Positions 42,101 through 50,766 are shown, counted from the first letter of the stretch. The stretch: 59,982 nucleotides of DNA from Micromonospora trifolii (GCF_022229005.1 NZ_JAKKFD010000047.1:1-59982), one strand, 5' to 3'. Notes: generated by a model not told the origin, from the letters alone. Translations and numbers: made by a program.

Positions 42101-42788
42101 GCCGGTGCAGGAGAAGCGGGCCGCGAAGGCGGAACGCGAACTCGCCCTGCTCGGCAAGGTCAACCCGCTCGCGCTGGAGGAGTTCGCCGCGCTGGAGGAG
42201 CGTTTCAAGTTCCTCTCCGAGCAGTTGGAGGACCTCAAGGCCACCCGTCGCGACCTGCTCACAGTGGTCAAGGACGTGGACGAGCGGATCCTGGAGGTCT
42301 TCGCCAGCGCCTTCGAGGACACCGCCCGGGAGTTCGAGCAGGTGTTCACAGTGCTCTTCCCCGGTGGTGAGGGGCGGCTGATCCTCACCGAACCGGACGA
42401 CCTGCTCACCACCGGCGTCGAGGTGGAGGCCCGCCCACCGGGCAAGAAGATCAAGCGGCTGTCGCTGCTCTCCGGTGGCGAGCGGTCGCTGACAGCGGTG
42501 GCCATGTTGGTGGCGATCTTCCGCGCCCGACCCAGCCCGTTCTACATCATGGACGAGGTGGAGGCGGCCCTCGACGACGTCAACCTGGGCCGGCTGATCC
42601 TGTTGCTGGCACAGTTGCGCGAGAAGAGTCAGTTGATCGTCATCACGCACCAGAAGCGGACGATGGAGATCGCCGACGCGCTCTATGGCGTGACCATGCG
42701 CAGTGGGGTCACTCAGGTGATCAGCCAACGGCTCAACCGGGCCGACGAGGACGACCAGCGGCACGGCCGCGGCGAGGAGAACGGGTAG
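39174..42788 (+). CDS. smc: Chromosome segregation ATPase SMC
   Basis: A 1204-residue condensin. The N-terminal head has MYLKSLTVKGFKSFA and VVGPNGSGKSNVVDAI (Walker A). Long coiled coils cover about 170-500 and 680-1020 around a hinge (about 510-650, GLLGSLAGLLTVAPGHEAAL). The C-terminal head has LSLLSGGERSLTAVAMLVA (signature) and PFYIMDEVEAALDDVNLG (Walker B). It loads on DNA with ScpA/ScpB, which are not in this window. GTG 39174 has only a weak ribosome-binding site (GAGGATCGAGTAG). Confidence 0.98.
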   Translation: MYLKSLTVKGFKSFASATTLKLEPGITCVVGPNGSGKSNVVDAIAWVLGEQGAKALRGGKMEDVIFAGTAGRAPLGRAEVTLTIDNTDGALPIEYTEVSITRRMFRSGESEYEINGSSCRLLDIQELLSDSGIGREMHIIVGQGRLDGMLHAKPEDRRAFIEEAAGVLKHRKRKEKALRKLDAMQTNLNRLTDLTAELRRQLKPLGRQAEVARRAAAIQANLRDARLRLLADDLATLRTTLDREIADETALRERREQIEGEHTEVQGRLGELEAALAEDAPLLAAAQDTWYKLSALQERFRSIEQLARERLRHLSATGDDERPGRDPDQLEAEADRVREQEEELRGALTDDQIRLAEAVEHRQELERQLAAAERELVAAAKAIADRREGMARLTGQVNSARARTTSAGEEIERLAIAHADALGRAEQAQADLDAVAAQSTEADRDNADLDARHAEAVAVQERAQATVRSLSDAERAAEKDAATWKAREEALALGLRRKDGAGALLARAGDVPGLLGSLAGLLTVAPGHEAALAAALGGLADAVAVSGVDEAVEAMRLLKISDAGRAGLLVGSPAGPGMTGSADALRPKLPDDARWAPDLVECSAELRPAVHRALRDVALVDDLAAAAELVASNPELRAVTPDGDVVGAYAAAGGSAKAPSYIEVQAAVEEARANRVTAERAGLELRDQLVEARAEVTAAKEAVQHAAAEKREAESHRNAAARRLAELGAAARSAKAETDRLGDSRSRAEAARQRDLTALAELEERLRLAEETPVDAEPSSEERDQLAAMVPRARQNEMEVRLAVRTAEERVSSIAGRADSLARQATAERAARERAAARRAARARGAGIARSVAGGAREALTRLTTSIATAEEHRDAVALERAAREAELQEVRGAAKRLGAELERLTSQVHRDEVARAEQRLRIEQLEAKAAEDFGLDVETLVAEYGPTQPVPPTQVDVATAERDGLPVPEPVRYERPVQEKRAAKAERELALLGKVNPLALEEFAALEERFKFLSEQLEDLKATRRDLLTVVKDVDERILEVFASAFEDTAREFEQVFTVLFPGGEGRLILTEPDDLLTTGVEVEARPPGKKIKRLSLLSGGERSLTAVAMLVAIFRARPSPFYIMDEVEAALDDVNLGRLILLLAQLREKSQLIVITHQKRTMEIADALYGVTMRSGVTQVISQRLNRADEDDQRHGRGEENG

Positions 42789-43408
42789 TGGCTCGGGAAC
42801 GCGCGACGGCGCTCCTGCTGGACTTCGACGGCGTACTGCGCCGGTGGGACCCGGCGGTGGCCGCCGTTGTCGAGCGGGAGTACGGCCTCTCCGAGGGGGT
42901 GCTCGGCGAGATCGCCATGCAGTGGGGGCGGCTCCAGCCGGTGCTCACCGGCCAGGTCAACCACGCCGAGTGGATGAACAGCGTGGCGGATGCCCTGAGC
43001 GAATCGGTGGGCAGCCCGGAACGGGCCCGCGCCGCGGTGGAGCAGTGGCAGAGCTACCGGGGAGAGGTCGACCAGGAGGTGCTGGCGTTCGTCCGGGAGG
43101 TCCGTGCGGCGGGCGTCCGGGTCGGGCTGGGCACCAACGCCACCGACCTGCTCGACGCCGACCTGGCCGCGCTCGGCCTGGTCGGCGAGCTGGACGTGGT
43201 GGTCAACTCCTCGGTGATCGGCGTGCACAAACCCGCCCCGGAATACTTCAAGGCCGCCTGTGTGGCCCTGGCCACCCCGCCGGCCCGGGTCCTCTGCGTC
43301 GACGACGAGGACTGGGCCGTGCGGGGTGCTCGCGCCGCCGGGCTGTCGGCGCACCGCTGGGGCGGCCACGCCGACCTGCGTTACCTGCGGGCGGCCCTGG
43401 ACTACTGA
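42788..43408 (+). CDS. HAD-family hydrolase
   Basis: A 206-residue HAD-superfamily protein. Motif I is ALLLDFDGVLRRWDP, motif II is VGLGTNATD, motif III includes HKPAPEYFKAA, and motif IV is CVDDEDWAVRGARAAG. It is probably a small-molecule phosphatase; the substrate is unknown. The GTG shares a base with the smc stop (TAGTG), so it is translated from the smc mRNA. Confidence 0.88.
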   Translation: MARERATALLLDFDGVLRRWDPAVAAVVEREYGLSEGVLGEIAMQWGRLQPVLTGQVNHAEWMNSVADALSESVGSPERARAAVEQWQSYRGEVDQEVLAFVREVRAAGVRVGLGTNATDLLDADLAALGLVGELDVVVNSSVIGVHKPAPEYFKAACVALATPPARVLCVDDEDWAVRGARAAGLSAHRWGGHADLRYLRAALDY

Positions 43409-43415
43409 GCGCCTG

Positions 43416-43937
43416 TCACTCGCCGGTGACGCCGTCGATGCGTTCCCGGATCAGGTCGGCGTGACCGTTGTGCCGGGCGTACTCCTCGATCATGTGCACG
43501 TACACCCAGCGCAGGTTGAAGGTGCGCTTCTTCGCGCCGACCTCGGTGAACGTCTCGTCGAGCGCGTGGCCTGCGGCGGCCTCGCGGGCCAGCGCCACCT
43601 CGCGGTGGAAGATGGCGAAGTCGGCAGCGGCGTCGGCGGCGCTGACGTCGTGGTCGGCGTCCGGGTTCTCCGGGGTGAAGTACGGGTAGTCGACAGGCTC
43701 GCCGGCGAAGTTCTCCCGAAACCACCAGGCTTCGACCTCGGCCAGGTGCCGGACCAGGCCGAGCAGGGTCAGCCCGGACGGTTCCACGCTCGGCGTCCGT
43801 AACTGCGCCTCGGTGAGGCCGGCGCACTTGAGCAGCAGCGTCTGTCGGTGGTAGTCGAGCCAGCCGTCGAGCATGGTGCGCTCGTCGCCGACGTACGGTT
43901 CGGGGGTCCGGGTGATCTCCGGTGCGATCCAGGTCAT
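43416..43937 (-). CDS. DinB/DUF664 family protein
   Basis: A 173-residue four-helix protein of the DinB superfamily, DUF664 type: DGWLDYHRQTLLLKCAGLTE, LTLLGLVRHLAEVEAWWFRE and RWVYVHMIEEYARHNGHADL supply the three metal-site His positions. Relatives include mycothiol- or bacillithiol-dependent transferases, but this role is not shown here. ATG 43937 is decided by a CAGGAT -10 box 7 nt upstream. Confidence 0.85.
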   Translation of the reverse strand: MTWIAPEITRTPEPYVGDERTMLDGWLDYHRQTLLLKCAGLTEAQLRTPSVEPSGLTLLGLVRHLAEVEAWWFRENFAGEPVDYPYFTPENPDADHDVSAADAAADFAIFHREVALAREAAAGHALDETFTEVGAKKRTFNLRWVYVHMIEEYARHNGHADLIRERIDGVTGE

Positions 43938-43944
43938 GCCGCGC

Positions 43945-43950
43945 ATCCTG
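43945..43950 (-). promoter_or_regulatory. -10 hexamer for the leaderless DinB gene
   Basis: CAGGAT on the minus strand, 7 nt before ATG 43937. Confidence 0.5.
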
Positions 43951-43981
43951 CCCGGCACCTCGGACACTCCGCGACGGGTTA

Positions 43982-44476
43982 TCAGGGCACCACGACGACC
44001 GGCCAGCGGCCCGCGCGGACCAGCCGGGTGGCGACCGAGCCGACCAGGCGGTGTCCGGCCTGCTCGGAGGCGCCGACCACCACCATGTCGGCCTGGAACT
44101 CGTCGGCCGCCGCGCGCAGCTCGCCGTACGCGTCGCCGCGCCGCACCAGCAGGGTCACCGGGATGCCCCACTGCTCGGCCCCGCGCCGGCACTCCCGGCG
44201 CAGCTCGTCGGCCAACTCGTCGTGGGTGCGCTGGACCGCGCCGGCGTCCATGCCGGGCACCAGGGCGGTCAGCCCGCTCGGTGAGCTGACGAAGACCACC
44301 ACCAGCGCGGCGCTCTGTCGACGGGCCAGGCCCGCGGCGTAGGAGCCGGCCCGCTCGGAGGTCCGGGTGCCGTCGACACCCACCATGATCACCCGAGGTC
44401 CGTCCGTGCCGCGCTCGAAGGGCAACGGTCGGGTCCGGGGGCCGTACTCCTCGCGGTCCGGTGCTCCCACGCCCAT
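43982..44476 (-). CDS. Universal stress protein
   Basis: A 164-residue single UspA domain. It has VIMVGVDGTRTSERAGSYAA at the first strand and the ATP-binding pattern VVGASEQAGHRLVGSVATRL, ending WPVVVVP. Such proteins bind ATP and act in stress survival. ATG 44476 follows GAGGTGAGG and lies 9 bp from the end of the MFS gene, so the two are probably co-transcribed. Confidence 0.92.
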   Translation of the reverse strand: MGVGAPDREEYGPRTRPLPFERGTDGPRVIMVGVDGTRTSERAGSYAAGLARRQSAALVVVFVSSPSGLTALVPGMDAGAVQRTHDELADELRRECRRGAEQWGIPVTLLVRRGDAYGELRAAADEFQADMVVVGASEQAGHRLVGSVATRLVRAGRWPVVVVP

Positions 44477-44485
44477 GGCTCTACC

Positions 44486-46105
44486 TCACCTCTGCTCGCC
44501 GGTACGGATCACGGGTGAGCCGGCGCCGGCAGCGACAGTCGATTCCCGCTCGACCTCGTCGGAAACCGGGTTGCCGTTGTGCTGGCGCAGCGGCACCTCC
44601 TTGATGAACGCCACAGCGATCAGCGCGATCAGCGCGAACGGGGCGGCGGTCAGGAAGATGTCGCCGGCGCCGTGGCCGTACGCGCTCTCCACCACCGCGC
44701 GCAGCGGGCCGGGCAGCGTGTGCACGTCGGGCAGGGCACCGCCGCTGCCGGAGCTGGAGGCGGGGATACCGAGCTGGGCCAGCCCGTCGGCGGTGTAGTC
44801 CTTGACCTTGTGAGCGAGCACCGCGCCGAGGGCGGAGACGCCGATCGCACCACCCAGGCTGCGGAAGAACGCCACCACCGAGCTGGCCGCGCCGAGTTCG
44901 TGCGGGCCGACGGTGTTCTGCACGGCGAGGACCAGGTTCTGCATGGTCATGCCCAGGCCGACGCCGATCAGCAGCATGTAGACGCTGAGCAGTGTGAAGC
45001 TGGTGTCGGCGCGCAGGGTGCCCATCAGCGCGAAGCCGATGGTGAGCAGCGCCGACCCGATCACCAGGTACTGCTTCCAACGGCCGGTCTTGCTGATGAC
45101 CCGCCCGATGACGGTGGAGGCGACCAACAGGCCGAGGATCATCGGCAGGGTCATCAGACCGGACATGGTCGGGCTCTGCCCGCGGCTGATCTGGAAGTAC
45201 TGGCCCAGGAAGATCGACGCGCCGAACATGCCCACACCGACCGCGATGCTGGCGACGACGGCGAGGGTGATGGTGCGGTTGCGGAACAGCCGCGGCGGGA
45301 TCATCGGCTCGGCGGCCCGGGTCTCGACCCGGATCGCCAGTGCGCCGAGGACCAGCGCGCCGACGACCATCACGGCGCTCTGCCAGGAGGCCCAGGCGAA
45401 CTGGTCGCCGGCGAGCGAGACCCAGATCAGCAGTACCGAGACGGCCGCGGTGATCAGGGTGGCGCCCCACCAGTCGATCTCGGCCTTCCGCTTGACCACC
45501 GGCAGGTGCAGGGTCTTCTGGAGCACGATCAGCGCGAGGATGGCGAACGGCACGCCGACGTAGAAGCACCAGCGCCAGCCGAGCCAGGAGGTGTCCACGA
45601 TCACGCCGCCGATCAGCGGGCCGCCGATGGTGCCGACGGCCATCACGGCGCCGAGGTAGCCGCTGTAGCGGCCACGTTCGCGGGGCGCGATCATCGTGGC
45701 CATGATCACCTGGGCCAGCGCGGTGAGGCCGCCGGCGCCGACGCCCTGGAGCACGCGGCAGGCGATCAGCTCACCGGTGCCCTGGGCGAGGCCGGCCAGC
45801 ACCGAGCCCAGCACGTAGATCCCCAGGGCCAGCTGGACCAGGGTCTTCTTGCTGGTCAGGTCGGCCATCTTGCCCCAGATGGGGGTGGTCGCGGTGGTCG
45901 CGAGCAGGGCCGAGGTCACCACCCAGGTGTACGCGGACTGACCGCCGTGCAGTTCGGTGATGATCCGCGGCAGCGCGTTCGAGATGACCGTGGAGGAGAG
46001 GATCGCGACGAACAGGCCCAGCAGCAGACCGGAGAGTGCTTCCAGGATCTGCCGGTGGGTCATGGTCACGGCGGTCGCCTGGGGAGGCGCTGTCGCCTGG
46101 CTCAT
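44486..46105 (-). CDS. MFS drug exporter (DHA2, 14 TM)
   Basis: A 539-residue EmrB/QacA-type exporter with about 14 transmembrane helices. Motifs are LSSTVISNALPRIITELHGG in TM1, GKMADLTSKKTLVQLALGIY in the A-loop, and RVLQGVGAGGLTALAQVIMA. The substrates are likely cationic or hydrophobic drugs. ATG 46105 follows GGAGG at 9 nt. The promoter carries two MarR-type operators and the upstream gene encodes MarR, so drug-inducible derepression is likely. Confidence 0.92.
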   Translation of the reverse strand: MSQATAPPQATAVTMTHRQILEALSGLLLGLFVAILSSTVISNALPRIITELHGGQSAYTWVVTSALLATTATTPIWGKMADLTSKKTLVQLALGIYVLGSVLAGLAQGTGELIACRVLQGVGAGGLTALAQVIMATMIAPRERGRYSGYLGAVMAVGTIGGPLIGGVIVDTSWLGWRWCFYVGVPFAILALIVLQKTLHLPVVKRKAEIDWWGATLITAAVSVLLIWVSLAGDQFAWASWQSAVMVVGALVLGALAIRVETRAAEPMIPPRLFRNRTITLAVVASIAVGVGMFGASIFLGQYFQISRGQSPTMSGLMTLPMILGLLVASTVIGRVISKTGRWKQYLVIGSALLTIGFALMGTLRADTSFTLLSVYMLLIGVGLGMTMQNLVLAVQNTVGPHELGAASSVVAFFRSLGGAIGVSALGAVLAHKVKDYTADGLAQLGIPASSSGSGGALPDVHTLPGPLRAVVESAYGHGAGDIFLTAAPFALIALIAVAFIKEVPLRQHNGNPVSDEVERESTVAAGAGSPVIRTGEQR

Positions 46106-46170
46106 CGTTTGTTGCCTCCGAGCGGAGTCGAGGTGGAACGGCGGGGCTGGTACGCACGGGCCGCCTGTGA

Positions 46171-46220
46171 GTTGCCTGAGGCAACCGTATGCCTTGGTTG
46201 CCTGAAGCAACAACTTGTTG
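46171..46220 (-). promoter_or_regulatory. MFS promoter with paired MarR operators
   Basis: Two palindromes: GTTGCCTGAGGCAAC (46171-46185, perfect) and GTTGCCTGAAGCAAC (46197-46211, one mismatch), centres 26 bp apart. A third, CAACAACTTGTTG (46208-46220), overlaps the second. On the minus strand TTGTTG (-35, 46208-46213), 18 nt, then TACGGT (-10, 46184-46189) fit a promoter whose elements are covered by the operators. Confidence 0.7.
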
Positions 46221-46281
46221 GACCGGTGCCCTATTCCCTGCTTCTGGGCGGCTATCGCCAGGATTTCCTGGCGTCGGGTGG

Positions 46282-46722
46282 CTACTGCCAGGAGTCGTTG
46301 AACCGGCCGAGCAGCCGGGCGAACTCCTCGACGTCGCGCTCCGGCCAGCCGTCCAGAGCACGCAGGAACTCGCCCAGCCGAGCCGCGCGGGCCACGTCGA
46401 ACCGGCGCTGCCCCTCGTCGGTGAGGCTGATCTGCGCGGCCCGCCGATCGCTCGGATCGGGGTCGCGGTGCACCAGACCGAGGACCTCCAGCGCGTTGAT
46501 CTGCCGGCTCAGCGTCCCCTTGCCCACGCCCAGCCGCGCCGCCAACTCGGTCAACCGGATGGACCCGCTCCGCCGCAACCAGAGCAGCAACCCGTAGGTG
46601 TTCGGCTCCAGGTTCGGGTGCACCTCCCGGGCGATCTCCCAGGAGACCGCTCGCCCACGGCGCAGCAGAGCGGTCAACTCGTGCTCGACCGCCCGGATCG
46701 GCTCCGGCAGGTGCTCGTCCAC
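46282..46722 (-). CDS. MarR-family regulator
   Basis: A 146-residue winged helix repressor: LLLWLRRSGSIRLTELAARL and GKGTLSRQINALEVLGLVHR form the DNA-binding helices and wing (RDPDPSDRRAAQISLTDEGQ). It lies upstream of the MFS exporter and very probably binds the palindromes in between. GTG 46722 is 7 nt after a TAGTCT -10 box, so a leaderless transcript is likely. Confidence 0.92.
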   Translation of the reverse strand: MDEHLPEPIRAVEHELTALLRRGRAVSWEIAREVHPNLEPNTYGLLLWLRRSGSIRLTELAARLGVGKGTLSRQINALEVLGLVHRDPDPSDRRAAQISLTDEGQRRFDVARAARLGEFLRALDGWPERDVEEFARLLGRFNDSWQ

Positions 46723-46729
46723 GGCGTAG

Positions 46730-46735
46730 AGACTA
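46730..46735 (-). promoter_or_regulatory. -10 hexamer for leaderless marR
   Basis: TAGTCT on the minus strand, 7 nt before GTG 46722, overlapping the PhoD-like stop codon. Confidence 0.5.
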
Positions 46736-48460
46736 CGGCGCGGCCGGTTCGCCGTCGCCGGAGAGTCGACGCCGCATCACCGGCCGTAGGTGCCCGTCCT
46801 TGGTGGTGCCCTCGATGACCACGTCGGCCCCACGCCCGTGATGGGTCAGGGTGGCGACGGCGTTACCGAAGTACGGGCCGGCCAGCTTGCGCCAGCGCAC
46901 CCCGGGCCGGCGTACGCCCGCCGAACGGGCCAGCGCCCTGGTGGCCCCGGCCGGACCGGGCGACCAGCCCAGCCGCATCAGCGGACGGATGCCCGCCGGC
47001 ACCTGGTTGTGGATCGGCGAACAGGTGAGCTGGTGCACCGGAGTGACCACCGCCGGGTCCGCGAACCGGGCCCGCGCCACGTACGAGTGGTGCACGTCAC
47101 CGGAGAGCACGCTGATCGACGCCGGTGGGGCGTACGCCGGGCCCGCCCCGATCCGTGCGCCGGACTGCCGTGGCGTGCCGGTGCCGATGCGGGCGAACGT
47201 CTCCGCGAGCGCCTCGAAGGAACGCCGGAACGCCGCCCAGTGCTCCAGGTCCAGGGCGCGGCGCAGCTTCTCCGCCCCCCGGGCCACCCACGGTCGGCGT
47301 GAGTCCGCCAGTTTCTCGTTCCACGCCTCGATGTGGTGGATGCCCTGCGGCAGCAGCCAGGGCAGCGAGGCGCCCACCACCAGGTGGTCGTAGACCCCGT
47401 GCGCCTGGTCGAGGAACCAGGCCCACTCGCCGGGCGGCAGCATCGCCCGGCTGTTGGGCTCGAGCACCCGGCTGCACCGGTTGTCCAGCATGACCAGCCG
47501 GGTCCGGCCCAGGTCCAGTGCGTAGCTCCACTGGTACTGCACAGCGCGCCAGCGCTCGGTGTCGTGCGCCAGGTCGGACTCCTGGTCGACCCGGTGGCCG
47601 AACTCGCGCAGCACGCTGGTGGCGTCCTCGGCGGCGGCGACCTTCGCGAAGACCGGATCGGCGACGATCTCGTCGGGGGAGAGGTTGCCCAGGTGCTGGT
47701 AGACCCAGTACGAGGCGAGCCCACTGCCGATCCGCTCCTGCCACCACGGCTGCTCGCGCACCTCGGCTCGCCACGCCGCCGAGGTGTTCCAGTCGTCGAT
47801 GATCTCGTGATCGTCGAAGATCATCACGCTGGGCACCGTGGAGAGCAGCCAGCGGATCTCCGGATCACGCCAGGACTCCAGGTAGAGCTTGGTGTACTCG
47901 TCGAAGCTCACCACCTGGTCGGCCGGAGCGCCCTTCGGCCGCCGCCGCCGTCGACGCAGCAGCCGGCGCACTGTGGGCGAGGTGACGTCGGCGTAGACCT
48001 GGTCACCGAGCAGCACCAGCAGGTCGGGCGGCGGATTCGACTCCGGGTCGGCCATCAACCGCCGGGCGTACGCGTCGAGCGCGTCCGGCGGCAGCTTGCG
48101 GGTGGTGGCGTGCTGGGTGGTCTCCCGGCACGAGCCGAAGATCAGGTTGACCGGCTGGTCCCGATCGTCGGCCGCCCGGGTGCGGATCACGCTGGGTGGG
48201 AACCCGCTGCTCGGCACCGGCCAGACGATCTCGTCGTCGACCAGCACCTCGTAGGTGGTCTCGCTGTCCGGGGCAAGGCCCTCCACCACCACGAGGGCGT
48301 AGTGGTGGTCGTACGCCGAGAAGGTGGGCGCGGTGCCGGTGGCGCCGCTGGCGGTACGGACGGTGACCACGGCGGGCGCCGCCGTCTCCACCCAGATCGT
48401 CGCCCGGGTGTCCACCACTCGCCGCAGAAGTGGGCCGATGAGAAGGTGTGCGGCGGGCAT
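46733..48460 (-). CDS. PhoD-like phosphatase/phosphodiesterase
   Basis: A 575-residue metallophosphatase with an N-terminal beta-sandwich (about 1-110) and a PhoD catalytic domain with NLIFGSCRETTQ, LLVLLGDQVYADVTSP, MIFDDHEIIDDWNTSAAWR and ISVLSGDVHHSYVARA. No signal peptide is visible, unlike exported PhoD. ATG 48460 is decided by a TAGGCT -10 box 7 nt upstream; the longer frame to 48877 runs antisense through ftsY and is not coding. Confidence 0.9.
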   Translation of the reverse strand: MPAAHLLIGPLLRRVVDTRATIWVETAAPAVVTVRTASGATGTAPTFSAYDHHYALVVVEGLAPDSETTYEVLVDDEIVWPVPSSGFPPSVIRTRAADDRDQPVNLIFGSCRETTQHATTRKLPPDALDAYARRLMADPESNPPPDLLVLLGDQVYADVTSPTVRRLLRRRRRRPKGAPADQVVSFDEYTKLYLESWRDPEIRWLLSTVPSVMIFDDHEIIDDWNTSAAWRAEVREQPWWQERIGSGLASYWVYQHLGNLSPDEIVADPVFAKVAAAEDATSVLREFGHRVDQESDLAHDTERWRAVQYQWSYALDLGRTRLVMLDNRCSRVLEPNSRAMLPPGEWAWFLDQAHGVYDHLVVGASLPWLLPQGIHHIEAWNEKLADSRRPWVARGAEKLRRALDLEHWAAFRRSFEALAETFARIGTGTPRQSGARIGAGPAYAPPASISVLSGDVHHSYVARARFADPAVVTPVHQLTCSPIHNQVPAGIRPLMRLGWSPGPAGATRALARSAGVRRPGVRWRKLAGPYFGNAVATLTHHGRGADVVIEGTTKDGHLRPVMRRRLSGDGEPAAP

Positions 48461-48467
48461 GCGGCCG

Positions 48468-48473
48468 AGCCTA
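48468..48473 (-). promoter_or_regulatory. -10 hexamer for the leaderless PhoD-like gene
   Basis: TAGGCT on the minus strand, 7 nt before ATG 48460. Confidence 0.5.
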
Positions 48474-48576
48474 CCGCCGGTCCCCGGCACCGGCCGGGTG
48501 CGGTGGCTGAGACGCCGAGCACCGCTCCCGGCACGGCTCGGGGTGCGGTGGCTGGGACGCCGCCGCCCGCATCTGA

Positions 48577-48582
48577 CAGGAT
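48577..48582 (+). promoter_or_regulatory. -10 hexamer for leaderless ftsY
   Basis: CAGGAT, 6 nt before ATG 48589. Confidence 0.45.
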
Positions 48583-48588
48583 TCCGGC

Positions 48589-49770
48589 ATGGCCGAATAT
48601 CTCGTCCTCGCTCTGGTCCTGCTCGGTGTGCTGATCGCCGGCACAGTCGGGCTGGTCGTCCCGCGATTGCGGCGACGGCCCGAGCCTCCGCTGCCACGCA
48701 CGGAGGTCGACACCAGGGCTGAGGAGGATCTCGCCGGCCCGCCGGTCGAGGCACCGGAGTCCGATCTGTCCACCGGCGTCCTGGTCGAGCCGCCACCGGT
48801 GCTCGAACCGCAGGTCGAGGTCCCCGAGCCGACCGCCGGGCGGCTGGTCCGGCTCCGCTCGCGGCTGTCCCGCTCACAGAACGTGTTCGGCAAGGGCCTG
48901 CTCGGCCTGCTCGCCCGTGACCACCTCGACGAGGACGTCTGGGAGGAGATCGAGGACAGCCTGATCACCGCCGACGTCGGCGTCGACTCCACCCGCGACA
49001 TCGTCGACCGGCTCCGCGAGCGCACCCGGGTCCTCGGCACCCGTTCGGCCTCCGAGCTGCGGGCACTGCTCGCCGCCGAGCTGGTCAACGCGCTCGACCC
49101 GAGCCTGGACCGCTCGTTGCGGACCGCCCCCAAGGACGGCGTGCCCGCTGTGGTCCTCGTCGTCGGCGTCAACGGCGCCGGCAAGACCACCACCTGCGGC
49201 AAGATCGCCCGGGTGCTGGTGGCCGACGGTCGCAGCGTGCTGCTCGGCGCGGCGGACACCTTCCGGGCCGCCGCAGCCGACCAACTGGAGACCTGGGGCT
49301 CGCGCGTCGGCGCGGAGACCGTCCGGGGGCCCGAGGCCGCCGACCCGGCCAGCGTCGCCTTCGACGCCGTCAAGCGCGGCATCGACACCGGCGTGGACAC
49401 CGTGCTCATCGACACCGCCGGCCGCCTCCAGAACAAGGTCGGCCTGATGGACGAGCTGGGCAAGGTCAAGCGCGTGGTCGAGAAGCAGGGCCCGATCGAC
49501 GAGACACTGCTCATCCTGGACGCCACCACCGGGCAGAACGGCCTGGAGCAGGCCCGGGTCTTCACCGAGGTGGTCAACGTGACCGGTGTGGTGCTGACCA
49601 AGCTCGACGGCACCGCCAAGGGCGGCATCGTGATCGCCGTGCAGCGCAAGCTCGGCATCCCCGTGAAGCTGGTCGGCCTCGGCGAAGGCAAGGACGACCT
49701 GGCCCCGTTCGACCCGGCGCAGTTCGTCGACGCGTTGCTGGGGACCGAGGCCACCGGCCGGGACGCGTAG
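48589..49770 (+). CDS. ftsY: Signal recognition particle receptor FtsY
   Basis: A 393-residue SRP receptor. It has an N-terminal membrane helix (YLVLALVLLGVLIAGTVGLV), a Pro/Glu linker, then the N and G domains. GTPase motifs are VVGVNGAGKTTTCGKIA (G1), ADTFRAAAADQLETW, LIDTAGRLQNKVGLMDELGK (G3) and TKLDGTAKGG (G4). It docks the Ffh-ribosome complex at the membrane; ffh is also in this window. The smc-ftsY order is conserved. Confidence 0.97.
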   Translation: MAEYLVLALVLLGVLIAGTVGLVVPRLRRRPEPPLPRTEVDTRAEEDLAGPPVEAPESDLSTGVLVEPPPVLEPQVEVPEPTAGRLVRLRSRLSRSQNVFGKGLLGLLARDHLDEDVWEEIEDSLITADVGVDSTRDIVDRLRERTRVLGTRSASELRALLAAELVNALDPSLDRSLRTAPKDGVPAVVLVVGVNGAGKTTTCGKIARVLVADGRSVLLGAADTFRAAAADQLETWGSRVGAETVRGPEAADPASVAFDAVKRGIDTGVDTVLIDTAGRLQNKVGLMDELGKVKRVVEKQGPIDETLLILDATTGQNGLEQARVFTEVVNVTGVVLTKLDGTAKGGIVIAVQRKLGIPVKLVGLGEGKDDLAPFDPAQFVDALLGTEATGRDA

Positions 49771-49776
49771 TCTCGG

Positions 49777-50640
49777 GTGACCACTGACGATCGCGCGTAC
49801 GCGGGCTGGCGTGACCCCGGCCATGCCTCGCAGCGCCTCGGGAGACCGTACGTGACTTCGCAGGAGATCCCGCTGCACGGCGGCAACGTGAGCACAGTTG
49901 TCCGCGTGGGTGACACGGTCCGGCGCAACGCCGGGCCATGGACCCCGTCCGTGCACGCGCTGCTGCGCCACCTGGAGTACGTGGGGTTCACCGGCGCACC
50001 CCGGGCGCTCGGAATGGACGAGCGCAACCGTGAGGTGCTGTCGTACCTGGAGGGGGAGTGCGGAGAATATCCGCTCGCCCCGCACTGGGTGACCGACGAG
50101 GCACTGGTCACCGTCGCCACCATGCTGCGGATGTTCCACGACGCGCAGTACGGCTTCACCCCTCCGCAGGCGGCGGTCTGGCGCTCGTTCGGGCCCCCAC
50201 CACCGGACACCGAGGTGATCTGCCACCACGACGCCGCGCCGCACAACGTCATCTGGCGTCCGGACGGCACCCTCGGGCTGATCGACTTCGACCTCGCCTC
50301 ACCCGGAGCGCGGATCTACGACGTGGCGTACGCGGCCTGGACCTGGGTGCCGATCTTCGCGGACCGCGACTCGATCACGCTGGGCTGGAAGCACCCGGAC
50401 CGGCCCCGCCGCCTCCGGCTCTTCGCCGACGCGTACGGGCTGATCCCCCGGGACCGGCACCGGCTGATCCGGACCATCCGCAAACGGATCGTGGACCACG
50501 TCGAGGGGATCCGCCGGATGGCCGCCGCCGGTGAGCCGGCGTTCGTCCGGATCGTGCACAAGGGTCACCTGCGTCGCCCCATGCGCGATCTGCGGCTGCT
50601 CGACTACGAGCGGCACGCCCTGGAGAACGCCCTCCGCTGA
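49777..50640 (+). CDS. Phosphotransferase (APH-like) family protein
   Basis: A 287-residue kinase-like protein of the aminoglycoside/choline phosphotransferase fold. The catalytic loop is CHHDAAPHNVIWRPDG (HxDxxxxN) and the Mg-binding motif is LGLIDFDLASPG. The N-lobe is short. The substrate is unknown, and resistance should not be assumed. GTG 49777 starts 6 bp after the ftsY stop. Confidence 0.85.
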   Translation: MTTDDRAYAGWRDPGHASQRLGRPYVTSQEIPLHGGNVSTVVRVGDTVRRNAGPWTPSVHALLRHLEYVGFTGAPRALGMDERNREVLSYLEGECGEYPLAPHWVTDEALVTVATMLRMFHDAQYGFTPPQAAVWRSFGPPPPDTEVICHHDAAPHNVIWRPDGTLGLIDFDLASPGARIYDVAYAAWTWVPIFADRDSITLGWKHPDRPRRLRLFADAYGLIPRDRHRLIRTIRKRIVDHVEGIRRMAAAGEPAFVRIVHKGHLRRPMRDLRLLDYERHALENALR

Positions 50641-50766
50641 GCGCCGGTCGGGCGATGCTCGGCCGGGCTCGTCAAGCGCACCGGTCGATGCCGTTGACCG
50701 GTCAGCCATCGACGATCGCCGTCCGGTCGATCCACAATCGTCCATGCTGATGACTGTGCGGAGTTC

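Noticed and set aside
49777..50640. Antibiotic-resistance aminoglycoside phosphotransferase
   Set aside because: The HxDxxxxN and IDFD motifs only place it in the broad kinase-like fold. Its position after ftsY and its divergent sequence give no reason to assume resistance.
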